From Enoplolaimus lenunculus (lineage: Eukaryota > Nematoda > Enoplea > Enoplida > Thoracostomopsidae): a DNA stretch of 64,000 nt. Every line of letters starts with the position of its first letter. Position 1 is the first letter of the stretch. The position numbers and the translations under genes were made by a program. The notes beneath the pieces are model-generated. The model saw only the letters and a list, made by a program, of their open reading frames with translations, searched no databases and was not told the origin of the DNA. Location: NCBI GenBank assembly GCA_030248215.1, contig JASANG010002611.1, forward strand, positions 124,001 to 188,000, read 5' to 3'. Positions 47,669-59,300 of the stretch are shown piece after piece.

Positions 47669-47885
47669 TAACACATATGTTTGGCTGGAAAAGTGGAAAT
47701 TTCATAATCCTGGATATTCCATGGTTCGGTAGAGAAATGTGTACTGTACAGTTTGTGTGGAAAACGGGAAAACTGGAAAATTTAAAACGTTTAAATTCAG
47801 GCACTTTTGTAGTTTCCCCACACAATGGAAGTTTTCTCCGCCACAATCTTTCACGTATATTAAAAGACAAATTAGTGGACCCCCT

Positions 47886-48050
47886 GCGATTTGAAGGGAT
47901 ACTAAGCAGGACAGGAAGGCTGCGGCCGCCCAAATTCAAACTGTTCAAAGCTATTTCAGTAATTTTAGCGGTTTCAATAATAAAATGCTCAATGCAGGGG
48001 GCTTGGGGGTAGATAGCCCCCCGCCCTGCTTAGCATCCGTTTAAATCGCA
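47886..48050. repeat. Foldback element
   Basis: ctgcgatttgaagggatact and the inverse of gcatccgtttaaatcgcag form arms of about 27 bp around a G/C-rich core (ggcttgggggtagatagccc). Confidence 0.6.
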
Positions 48051-49432
48051 GAGGGTGCAGGTGGTGGCAGCCTTCCTGAGGAAAATCAAAACTGACAAAA
48101 AATCCGGCTTTAACAATAACCTAATAAATTCTAAATTTAAAATAATTCTAAATCTTAAAAAGGAATCCTGACAACGCCCCTTGTCAGAATAGACTTGGTG
48201 ATATTAATATCCTTTTCAATGCTCAGCTGTTTAAAATGTAGTTGATAAACAATCACGGATGATACAATTTTTTGATATTGACATCTGTTCTAAGGCTTAG
48301 CTGTTTGAAAATGATTTAATAAACCATAACAGTGTTTAATACAATATCTACTACAATGCTCATCTTTATACGCATAGTTTCACACTTCACTTTACGCTGT
48401 CGAATTCTAGGATTTTGTTTACGGATATACCTTAATATCCTGCTGCTACGACGCTAATGTAGTAGTAACGCCATTAGTGCTACGTATCATCATTCGCTTC
48501 AAGTTCGAGGAATGAGGCAGCTTCAACAGGCTGCGACCAGAGTGACTGCACATTTAGCGCCGTCGGGTTAGCTGGACAGTTGAAGAGGTGTATGGTGTTA
48601 TGCGATGTACAATTGCACTTCGGGCATACATTAGGTACTGAGTGGTTGATCACGCACATGAAGCTGTTGAGAAGTTGCGAGTAGACCACCCTCAGCTGCA
48701 CCAATTTGCATCGTGTACTTCTTAGTAGGCGCTATTTATCTTTTGATGTTGGCGGTGGGTACATAGCCACCCAGCAAGACCGGAGGTTGATATTGTCGGG
48801 CGACTTCTTGATGTGCCTTTTCGTGAATTTCTTTAAGCTGGACCGATATGCTGCTTCGACTAGTGAGTCAGCGAAATCCATTGAATGATGTTTGGAAAAC
48901 ATGTTTTCATTGTTTGCTTCATAATTCTTGTTGGTGCTTCTGGTTTATATGATCCGGTTTGTGACAACGTAGATAAAATTGCTCTGTCAACTTGTGCTTT
49001 TTGACAAGGAACATCGCTGTTTCATGATGAAGATGTGCCGTATTTGTTTTTAGAACACACCCGGTGATTGTGCGGATGGCTAAACTTTGTTGCACTTATA
49101 GTTCCTTCCATCGGTTGTCTGACAAATTTGGTGACCAGGTTGGGGCCCCATAGTTTAATAACGATCTCCCTAGGTCTTTATACGTTGTGAGCAACACTTC
49201 TTTCTTGGTACCCCAAGTGGATCCCGCAATTGAACAGAGAATGGCATTTGATTTTCTCACTTTGTTTGCGATCATCTTAGTATGGTGCGCAAACGACAAG
49301 TAAACTATCAAAGTGTTTCGCATTGCGTAGAAACTGTTGATCCGGATGTGAACAGAGTGATATCATCTGCATATGAAACCAGTTTGATGTATGCTGGTGG
49401 GGTTGGTGCAGTTGCCATAATCGTGTTGAATA

Positions 49433-49876
49433 CTGTATTGACCCGAATAAGACGGGGGTAATAAGGGGGGTCCCCATTTTGAGTCCGAATCAATAGGAGT
49501 CCGTATCCCTAATAAGAATCCGTAAGCGGATAGAGTCCCTAAACCCTAATTAGAGTCCATAAATGTCAATTATCCCTAAAATGTAGCGCCTAAATAACTC
49601 CAAGACCAAATCATTTGAGTTCGAAACTTTAAAGCGTACTTTTAAATTTTGAAAGTACATTCCAAGTATAACCATGTACTATCGCTCAAGCTATTGACAA
49701 AAGACAAATACACGTTTAATTCAACGGCTAATTGCAGTACCAGATATATATCAGTAACGAAGGGTGGCGGAGCGTGGGTTGAAAATAATTAACAGTACGT
49801 AACCGAATAACAAGGGGGGTTATTCTCTGGAGAGGCCAAATAAATATCAGCCCCCCTCTTATTCGGGTCACTACAG
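49433..49876. mobile_element. TA-flanked MITE, copy C, inside the LINE
   Basis: CTGTATTGACCCGAATAAG and CTTATTCGGGTCACTACAG with TA on both sides (49431-49432 and 49877-49878); 444 bp, reversed relative to copy A. It interrupts the LINE reverse transcriptase region, so it is younger than the LINE. Confidence 0.92.
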
Positions 49877-50018
49877 TAATGTAGGCGACAGTATGGCACC
49901 TTATGGACCACCTTGTTTTACCATACGGCACTTAGAACGCGAGCCGCGGAAGTTAACGTATCGTTGACGGCCATGTAGTATACTGAAAGCCATCGTTTTA
50001 ATCCGTTGGGTATGTTAA

Positions 50019-50285
50019 CCCCTTTTCACGTTGAGTTGCCTATAGGCTACTCAGCGCAGTGTATATATATACATTAAGTAATATATATTGCACCGCGTTT
50101 AACAATTGCAACACGTATACATAGTACTAAATCACCACAAGACGTAAGAGCCGCCTCGGGCTCGAGCGTCAAGGTCCTATAACTGAGTGGTGATGGTATA
50201 CGCCTTCCACTCCAGTCACTCTAGTTCAAATCCTAGCATAAATGTAGGTCTCAGGGGAAATAGAAAATATTCATGTGAGAAAGGG
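50019..50285. mobile_element. TTAA-flanked MITE with tRNA-like segment, copy 1
   Basis: TTAA at 50015-50018 and 50286-50289 flank inverted ends CCCCTTTTCAC / GTGAGAAAGGG, the target-site pattern of piggyBac-type elements. Inside, 50174..50240 resembles a tRNA head: A-box-like aactgagtggtgatgg, cgccttccactcc and B box gttcaaatcc. Inserted in the LINE. Confidence 0.82.
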
Positions 50286-52189
50286 TTAAGTGCCATAATC
50301 ACTTCTTCTAAGCGATGAGACCGTATCAAAAGCGGACTTGAGATCTAGCGCGATTGCAACTGTTCGATCAACTGGTTTTTTTCTTGTGTCGACCTATTAT
50401 GATGAAATCGTAGATTTCATTAAGAGCACTAGCAGTGGAGCGATGCATAATGAAACCACGTTGCTGATTTGCACGCGTGAAAGCATTATTTAATATGGAC
50501 CGTATCAGTCTTGCTCCTGGTGATAACAAGGAGATTGGCGGATAGGAATACTACTCGGCCGGTTTGCCCAGCTTGAGCAATAGGATAACTCTGCCCGTTT
50601 TCCATTTTGCAGGAATAACGCAGGAATCGACGATCAGGCTGGATTGTTGATCTAGGTATCTAAATCCTCTTTGACCTAGATGTTTGAGATGGATTGGAGC
50701 TATAATAGCTTGAGGTACGTTTGCAGCAGTGAAGTTAGGTGACCACTTAGCCATTTTCTTCAATGTGCGTTTCAAAGTCTGGATGATTTCGTGTCAGGAT
50801 AGCCTGGTGGGCAAAACTGTTTGCACAAGCTGATGGCGCAGGATAGGGCTTTGTACCGTGGCTGACCATTGAACGATATCATTTGGTTGTTTAGGGCATG
50901 CGGGGCTCTTGTGAATGATTCAATCTTTCTAATGGTATTTGCGACCGTCTTCAACATGTTCCCTTCATTTTTTACGACGATAATCGTTTGTGAGCCGGGT
51001 GATTTCGTTTGAAATACGACGCACCTCGGAAGTTGGTGCATTAGGTTGTCTGAGTAGATCGCGTCTTTCAATTACAGAAAGTGCTTCGGTAGGCATGCCC
51101 GGGTAGATTTCTATTCGGCGACCAAAGGGAACATAGTACTTCGAAGCATGGTCGATGATCTGGCGAAAGTAGTTTTCACCATCAAGAGGACATATCGGCG
51201 TTGGAAGGCGAGCGAAACCAGCTTCCGTATATTATTTCTTTGAATTTAGCCCATTTTGCCTTGCTGCAATTGACGTAAGAGCCTGGCCCAGACTCTGCTT
51301 TTACATTTTCACTGATGATAGAGATCGTAATTGGCACATGGCCGGATCCAAGAGCGCTTTCTACAGACCAGGAGCATGAACAAACAAGAGATAGGTTCGC
51401 TATTGTTAGGTCTGATGAACTTGTGCAGCCTTGTGTGATGCGTGTTGGTACGTTCTCATTTAATATGCCAACATCTTCATTGTCAATATATTCAGCAGTG
51501 AGCTGGCCTCTGGCGTCGCAAGGGCCATTAGAAAACAACAGGTAATGGTTGGGCGTTAAAATCACCCATTATGAGGCAGTCGTCAATTTGGAAGTATGGC
51601 TGCAGCTGTGGTATATACCCAGTTTTACAGTTGCTTTCCGGTGGTATGTATAATATGTTGACCAATATGACTTCATTTTCTTTTCCACGCACTGCAATAG
51701 CGTCATATTCTAGGTGTTCATCTGCAACAATGTTCAGCTGTAGTTCACGAAACATGATGGATTTATGAAGAATAAAAGCCAGGCCGCCACCTTTATTAGT
51801 ACCTTGATCCTTCCGACGAATAGAGTATCAATCTATGGACGGCGATTTCGTTTTATTCATGAACTTAGTTTTTTGTATTGCTGCTACCATAATTTTATGT
51901 TTTTGTTCATGTATTCGATTACTTGATAGATTTTCCCACTTTCGCCATTTGCGTTAAACTGTAGAACTTTGAATTCCTCGGTCCTTTGTTTTGTGATGGC
52001 CGCGGTTACCTGTCTGGAAGACGTGATGATGGGCTTTTTTGACAATAAGCACCTATGTAGGAAGAATTATAGCAACTAGGTGATGAAAGCTTTGAGGATT
52101 TGTCAACCTTTGCTTCAGATTTTCCATATAACAACCAAGGGAAAATCTAGTCGTTTAAATTTTCCACATTTTCTAAAACGTTTACCTTT

Positions 52190-52920
52190 TATAGTTTCCA
52201 CTTATCCCTTTTTTTAAACAAAACCTATGCGTCCGAATTTCCTTACAGAACCACGTGAAAACAAGCGTCCTTGAAATTGTTCACTTTTTCCATTTTCCGA
52301 ATCTCGCCAACACCTCTAACTTTCCCTACCAACCAAAAAGAAATATATACCTAGGCTTGAATTTTCCACTTTTCTCGGTTTCCGAACCGAACCACACATC
52401 TCAATTTTCCACCCAGAGCAATCAAACTGTTCCTTTCTCACCAGACCTTGAGAAAACCTATACGTTTAACTTTTCCCCTTTTCTCGGCTTCCGAATCTCG
52501 GCTACAGTGTAACTTTTCCTACCAAGCAAAATGAATCATATTCCTACGCTTGAATTTTCCACTTCCCGTTTTTCGAACGGAACCACATATCACTATTTTC
52601 AAGCCAGACCAATCAAACTGTTCCTTTTCTACCAGACTTAGATAAAACCTATACGTTTAACGTTTCTGGTTTTCCCGTGTTCCGAAACTCGCCTACCCTC
52701 CAAATTTCCCTACAAACCCAAAGTAATAATATAAACACGCTTGAATATTTCACTTTTCCCGTTTTCCAAACCGAACAACGCATACCAATTTTTCAGACAA
52801 AGCAACCAAGCCATTCCAACCCTACCAGCGGCTAGAGAAAACCTATATGTTTAACATTTCCACTTATTCTAGTTTCCGAACCTCGTTTAAAACTCTCGCA
52901 GGCAAAATTGTTGATTCAAA
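52190..52920. repeat. ~190-bp satellite, about four units
   Basis: Repeats of aaaacctatacgtttaac, cttgaattttccacttttc, tccgaaccgaaccacacat and aatcaaactgttcctttc with period near 190 bp. Strongly pyrimidine-rich on this strand. The open frame at 52255 is a by-product. Confidence 0.85.
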
Positions 52921-53085
52921 GACTGAAACATGATATAACCTAGGTAAGGACTAGGCCGCTAGTAATTATATTAAACTAAAGCAAAATGTAATTTAATGAG
53001 CAATTAAATTAATTAAACATACATATTCTACACGCATACATAACATTTTTATGCAGTGTAGATGTGTGAATATATACAGGTCAAA

Positions 53086-53232
53086 TTTGCGTTAACCTCA
53101 CCTTAACACAAGTCCAAATTTTGTGTGACACGTGGTGAGCTTAGTGCAATTTAAGGTAAGGTGGGGTTAACGAGTGACAATTTTAAAATTTGCCACTCGT
53201 TAACCTTAACGCTGGGCATTATCGGTGGCAAA
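53086..53232. repeat. GTTAACC inverted-repeat element
   Basis: tgcgttaacctcaccttaac, aaggtaaggtggggttaac and ccactcgttaaccttaacg give overlapping inverted repeats like those at 20395..21000. Confidence 0.5.
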
Positions 53233-54208
53233 GGGGAAAAAGATAAAGTGGATACTGCAGTATGCTTTTTGTTTTTCCCACCAAACAACCGGAAGTTCTA
53301 GGCGTCATGCAAAAGTGGCTGCACTGCACTCCTGGTCATAAGTTTTCCACCTTTGAAAATGCGAAGCCCCTGGCGATACATTGATCATCCTTACCAAACC
53401 AATCAAAACGTATTGCAATTGAAGTTTCTACTTTCCACGCTTTCGAAGAGCCGAACGGCACACCCCAATCTTCCCGCGAAACCGAACATCAACAAAACAC
53501 ACTCCAAACTGCGCAGAGGGAAAAACTTTGGATTTTCCACTTGTTGTATGGAAAACCTGTGATTCTTATTTTTGCTAGAAGTCTGCGAAAAGCCTAACTT
53601 TCAACAAGAATCCGGAGTGACATGCTGCACTTCTGGCTATAAAGATTTTCCACAGTAGAAAATGAGAACTACGGTACCAGACATTAGCCGAAGTACCCAA
53701 ACAGATTTCTAATATCAATGCATTCCTACATTGACTGTAAAAATAAGTAGGTGAGTCAAATTAAGTACAACCATCTCGTAATACCACTTATTGAAATCCA
53801 AAAGATTTAACAAAACCTCACAGATTATTGCTACAGTTAGAAAATTCCACATTTAACTACCAAATTTCGCATGACCTCCGGCTCCGGCGAAATTTGTTGA
53901 CCTCCGACTGCCGTATTTTTCCTCCTGTTGCACCCTGATACAACTTAATTCGCGGAAATTTTCAGGCTATTCTAGAGGGACTCGTACGAACGTCATATCG
54001 CAAACCGTGAAATGTCAAATTGTGTATTGTTCCTGTGATACACTCAATATGTTTCGGTTATTCTTGTGGTTTTAGTTTCTTACCTCGCCTCCATTGCCGC
54101 TTTTGGGGTTACTGTTCTTGCTGTCATTGTGTATATTAGTTATTTTGGCCCGTTACTTTCAGGCACGAAAAAATTTTCGCGCGATAATGGATCAAGCAAA
54201 GTTTCAGA
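53233..54208. other. Intergenic sequence with satellite-like and hAT-like debris
   Basis: tttccaccttt- and tttccacttgttg-type blocks continue the satellite theme to about 53660. A decayed hAT-like end (gttgcaccctgat) lies at 53923-53935. No gene recognised. Confidence 0.45.
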
Positions 54209-54212
54209 TTAA

Positions 54213-54467
54213 CCCTTTCTCACATGAATATTTTCTATTTCTCCTGAGACCTACTTTTATGCTAGGATTCGAACTCCAGTGACACGAGTGGGAGGCGTAT
54301 ACCATCACCACTCAGTCATAGGAGCTTGACGCTCGAGCCCGAGGGGGCTATGATGTCTTGTGGTGATTTAATACTATGTATACGTGTTGCAATTGTTGAA
54401 CACGGTGCGATATATACTATTTAACGTATATACACTGCGCTGAGTTGCCTACAGGCATGAGAAGTGG
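54213..54467. mobile_element. TTAA-flanked MITE with tRNA-like segment, copy 2
   Basis: Reversed copy of 50019..50285: ttaaccctttctcacatg at the left, catgagaagtggtta at the right, with the same tRNA-like B box (ggattcgaactcc on this strand) and cgctcgagcccgag block. The right target copy is mutated. Confidence 0.8.
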
Positions 54468-54847
54468 TTACTTTTCTGCTTAGGCCTAGTTATAAAGCTT
54501 CCTCTTTATGCTGAGGCTTGGACTTATACTACTGTTACGCCCCTCAAAGTAACATACCGTTATTTTTATGCTCAAATTCTCAAATTTTAAGACATCCAAT
54601 GAATATTTGAACGCATCAATTATTGTATAAACAGAAAAATAAAACATCTGGACGTTTTATACTTCAATATCCATTTCTCGTATTTGGATCAATATATATC
54701 TGTTCCCGTTATTTTTATATGTTACACTTTGCTTGCTGTCCTAGTTGCTCCATACGGGCGAATGACCTTTTATTGAAATAAAACGCATCATTTTAAAGCA
54801 TGAAACAGAACAAAATCGTGATCGGATATCTTACAGAAAATAATGTG

Positions 54848-55590
54848 GGGTTTACGTTACCAAATGTCCGCTTGGTACCTCTTTTGTAACCTACGCATAG
54901 CAGACTTAAAAACAACCTAATGTAGTGACCAGAATAGGGCAGGATCGATATTTATTCCGGTACTGCAACTATCCGTTGAATTAAACATTTAGCTTGAGCG
55001 ATAATGCAACGTTATACTTAGGAATGTACTTTCAAAATTTAAGTACGCTTTAAAGTTTCGAACTTATTTTATTTCTTACGGAATTCTATTAGGGATACGG
55101 ACTCTTATTGATTGGGACTCAAAATATAGACCCCCTCTTATTCGGGTCACTACCGTATATGAATAGTTTGTCAGCTACATACTATCCATATGGGCACCAT
55201 ACGTTTGTAGCTATGGATAACTAATCTTCAGTTTGTTACCCATATGGGTACTTTTGCGATTTTTAACCATTGTTATAGCTAGTGTGATTTTACACATTTT
55301 TGAACGATATTTAAATTGTAAAAAAGATTAAACAAGATTGAAAAATAAAACTAACTGTACTGAGCCGTTTTAAAGTGCAAGCTTTAAACTTCATCATTTT
55401 GACATCTATATGGGCTACAAGCAGACATGTTGATTCTACCTAGATGGGTAGGTGAATATTTCGAAAACCTAGCTATGCAGAACATTTTATTTTCTGTCAC
55501 TATCTATATGGGTAGCACAAAACTTAGTGTGCACCGCTAAGGGTGTAGTGACAAAGCAGGTACCAAGTGAACAATTGGTAACGTGCACCT
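54848..55590. mobile_element. Inverted-repeat DNA element hosting MITE D
   Basis: The left arm acgttaccaaatgtccgctt and ggtacctcttttgtaac is mirrored at 55546-55590 (gacaaagcaggtaccaag, caattggtaacgt). The body has repeated ccatatgggtac / ctatatgggta palindromes at 55169-55510. Not coding. Confidence 0.65.
54920..55155. mobile_element. TA-flanked MITE, copy D, internally deleted
   Basis: TGTAGTGACC...GGGTCACTAC ends with a shortened 236-bp body of the family. Nested inside the element at 54848..55590. Confidence 0.8.
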
Positions 55591-55774
55591 CGCATAACAT
55601 TTTAACCATATGATTAGGAAAACATTGCAGCACTGAGTTGTCTCTTACCACGCACAGAAAATCTGAAAACCTAGAACCAACACTCTGTTAATATAACTCA
55701 TATTTTCAGATTTTGCAAAGTCTTCACGACTCTCTCTGCTTGCTACAGTATTCTATCGACAATCAGGTATATAC

Positions 55775-56368
55775 TTACAGATTGTACTGCTTTTCAATTT
55801 CTTCTAATAATGCTTCAGCAATATTCACTGGAGCTGGCTCATCCAGTATTTCATTGTTCACACCATCAGTTAAAGACGCCTCTGTTTTTAAATCAAGACA
55901 TTTTGACTCATCACAACTTGCTTTATCTTTGCTACCAAATGTCCACTTTTCTCCACCTTCGGCCAATGTTCCAGTAATGTCATCATAATAGCTGTGACTG
56001 CTACATTCCTCCACAGTGGTTGTAGGTTCCAATATTTCGAGCTTAACCTTGACATCGGGATCAACTTCTTCTTTCTTAACCGTCACTCTATCGGATGCAA
56101 TCACTTGAAGCATATCGCCGATCCCGAATGTTGAAGTTGCCATTCGTAGCTCTATTTCAGTTGGTGCACCTTCAGTTTCGCTTTCATCAGATTGATTATT
56201 ATCGTTGTTGTTATTCCCCTGAATGGTCCCACGTTCTTCTGGTTCTTGTTTTACCTTTATTTCAGATGGCAACAATTGCTCGTTGGGTAGAAAATATGAC
56301 TGATCAACAATATATCGAATGCACTGTAGTATTACATTGCGTTCATGGCGAATTTCCGGTTGAAGTAA
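55775..56368 (-). CDS. NUFIP1: NUFIP1 exon 10: conserved C-terminal block and acidic tail
   Basis: Starts LLQPEIRHERNVILQCIRYI, the NUFIP1 signature. An Asn/Asp/Glu-rich tail follows with three VKxE motifs (VKQE, VKKE, VKLE) and ends EEIEKQYNL-stop at 55775. Acceptor cttcag at 56369-56370. Confidence 0.9.
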   Translation of the reverse strand, partial: LLQPEIRHERNVILQCIRYIVDQSYFLPNEQLLPSEIKVKQEPEERGTIQGNNNNDNNQSDESETEGAPTEIELRMATSTFGIGDMLQVIASDRVTVKKEEVDPDVKVKLEILEPTTTVEECSSHSYYDDITGTLAEGGEKWTFGSKDKASCDESKCLDLKTEASLTDGVNNEILDEPAPVNIAEALLEEIEKQYNL

Positions 56369-59300
56369 CTGAAGAACAATATAGTAGTTATATATATATA
56401 ACCACGGTCGGTTTTCGGCTGACTGCAATACAGTAAACTTAAGCTTTAACTTTTTGCTTAAGCCTAGGCTTATGCTTATGCTACTGTTACCGCCCTCTGC
56501 TATACAAGGGTATAACCATACAACGACCACAAAACATGCAAAAAGTTCATAACTTTATTTGGCGACATAATTCAAATATTGATTCGAAAGTGGGCGTTAA
56601 ACGGTGGGGTGAGTTTCCTAGGCATCATAACGTACACGAACGATTCTTTCGCGTTTTCTAGTCAAACGCCCCTCACATTAGGTGTTTGGGTAAAGCGATA
56701 TGAGCATAACATGGCTCAATTCAAAATTTCTGATTTTTAGTTTGCCAACCGACCAAATATATTTAACAAATATTTTTGTAACTACCATTAGCGTTACGAC
56801 GGTTTCATATACTTGCGCCTGTTCTTTGTATTAACTAATTACCGAAAGTGTCTTTAACATACAAACATACATACATACACATGCGTATGCAATGTACATT
56901 CCATAAATGCACGATGAAAAACCAAAGTTTGAAGAAACGATATAATATGTACCTTTTCCAGCAATGTGCCTTGTTTCAAATATTCCTTGGGATGCTGTCG
57001 TTTGCGATTCAGTTTTGAAGTATTAACTTCTTCTAATATCTTTCGTATTGACTCAGGTTGACCAGAAATGTCTAAAGTTCAAGGTTGCTGTATAATCTGA
57101 GAGACCAATGTTATTTAAGAGTTTAGTCAAAATTCTACCAGAACAAAGTTATGGTTGTCTGGTAAGGCTGTTGCCAAATTGCTTCGATAGCTACAAGAAT
57201 AGTAACATTGGGCTAATTTTACCCAGTGTCCGTTTTGTCAATTAACGCTATAAAGCTAAAAACTTTATTGTTTACTTTGACTGAAAATTTGATGTTTTTA
57301 TTTTACGCGACGACATATACCTTCGTGTTCGTTCCAATCCAACTCGACGTCAAATTCGTCATCTGCATCCGACTGTCCAGCAAAAGATTTTAGTCGCAAA
57401 CCATTATTTGTTTCAGCTTGTCTAGGAACCCCTAAAATTTCATGTCAATATTAAAAAGTTTGATGCTTAACTTTCTGACTAAATATTTTTAGCGAGCAAC
57501 TTTCGAACTAAACCATTGCCGATTTATCCAGGCTTTTCTTTTCACATAAACTTAATTCAAGCGGCTATGCCTCATAATCATACTGAATTACGCTTAATAC
57601 GGCACTCAATTAACTATCTCATTGATCAATAATTTTGTGTTTAACTTCGTAAAATTTAAGTCATTGAACAAAATTAAAGTTCACGTTCATTGTCTTGCTC
57701 GATTAATAAAAATAAAAAAACACCTTTAGAAGCTATTTCGATATCGTTTTTTGAAGTGCTCGCCACTGAATCTTTAAACGCAGAAGATTCTTGTATGCTA
57801 AAAAGAACCGATGCCTGTTTAAATTATAATGTTTAAACAGTAAAGGAATTCTATATATCTTCATTTTTGTCCACTTTGTTAACAATAAATATTACCATAA
57901 CAATAAAATATTAAAAACTTAAAATAATCTGTCCTCTGCACTCTGCAGTTGAAATTATAATATATATGGCACCATCAACGTCAAGCTAATATAAAACCTT
58001 ACCCAAATTTTCCAAATTTTGTGCTCTCAACGAGAACATTTCCGCGTGCAACTTTAACAGCCGCAATGTCGTCTTTCGCAGATATATTGCCTTTCGTGGG
58101 AAAATTGCTAAAAATTACATGATAAAGTACCTTACAATTTCAATGAGAATTCTTTCATGAAACGCACCTGCCTTTACTAGTGGATACGGGAAAAGTCCTT
58201 GCTAACGAACAATAAACACACGTATTTTCAGGCAAAACCCAGGGCGTTTTCTCAAAAAAATACATCTTACCCAGAAACAGTATTTTTACCCAACAACTGT
58301 CCAGTGGTTACAGGATACAATTGTTTCCCTGCAAAAATGTTTTACCCTAACTTTTTTCCAACAATGTATGTAAGGTCAAAACATTTTCTCGCTTCGTTCG
58401 CATTACTCGCATATGCATTAGGAGGTAACCAGATACTTGTGGAAATGTGGAAAAATCCTAGGTGTTTTGAAATCATGAGCTAACCCAGTTTCTTCATTTT
58501 CTAAACAAAATACAAAAAATTTTCTCGATACAGTCACAGAACGCTTGCAGAGGCGTTTGAACATTATATGTTAAAAACAGCGCGAGTGTTTTCCGATTAT
58601 GTTCTGCCAGAAAAATTATATTTTGTGCAGTAAAGTGCTCACATACCGTAAATGAGGAACATTTTCAAACCGGCCTAAACAACCAACTACTGAAATCATA
58701 AATGGACAACAAAATCAGCTCCATTAACGAAGCAATCATCCCTCTCACGATTAGTTTCACGGTAAATTGTAACTAAAAACGTACCTCTTCCGTTGTTGTA
58801 TGTAATTATCAATGCTTTCTTGAGACGGTGGTTGCAATTTCACATGCTATAAAAATTAATAAAGCTAACATTGGACCCGGTGCACGAGAAGATGAATGGT
58901 AATTTCGTGTTCCTTGCAAGCAATTCATTAGGTAAACATAATGCCCACAATATGAAATGCTGTATAAAATTTGAATTTTTCCATAGTGTAAATTTACAGT
59001 ACCTTCGTTGTCACATTAAAATCCAATACAATTTCGCAAGGATTAAAATCTGACTTAGTTTTACACTAAATTGTGATCACGGACAAAACTCACGTCATTC
59101 ATAAAGTGCTTCGTCACTACCCTAGGTATGGCCGAAAAGTCACAACCTTCGACTTCGCACTGAAAATAATACAACATCCACAACACCATTCCAAACAAGT
59201 ACTTTGGCGGGAAGCCAAATATACGGTCACCGCGAGTTAAACAAACTGTGTAAACTACTCAACTAACTGAATTGATTTTTCTTAATAAATTTTGTAAGAT

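Larger units (their letters stand above)
48480..52010 (-). mobile_element. Decayed non-LTR retrotransposon (LINE, Jockey/I superclade-like)
   Basis: Read on the minus strand from high to low coordinates. An AP-endonuclease starts KVLQFNANGESGKIYQ (about 51985) and continues with VNILYIPPES and CLIMGDFNA (about 51560-51680), then GSGHVPI (about 51340), where the catalytic SDH-type Asp is replaced. A reverse transcriptase shows IPAKWKTGRVILLLKLGKP (about 50560-50620) and YADDITLF (YADD at 49362-49373), then AGSTWGTKKEVLLTTY. The C-terminus has CPKCN, HNTIHLFNCP and QSLWSQPVEAASFLE before a stop at 48480. Several frameshifts and stops interrupt it, and two MITEs sit inside (49433-49876, 50019-50285). 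Non-functional. Confidence 0.88.

Noticed and set aside
47259-47948. 229-codon minus-strand frame
   Set aside because: It runs antisense into the end of ASCC1 and through a hAT-like fragment; composition is non-protein-like and no motif is seen.
48480-52010. Retrovirus or LTR element as source of the reverse transcriptase
   Set aside because: The AP-endonuclease domain, YADD reverse transcriptase context and terminal Cys/His knuckle are those of a non-LTR LINE; no LTRs seen.
52255-52512. Phe/Ser/Pro-rich frame
   Set aside because: Created by the ~190-bp pyrimidine-rich satellite.
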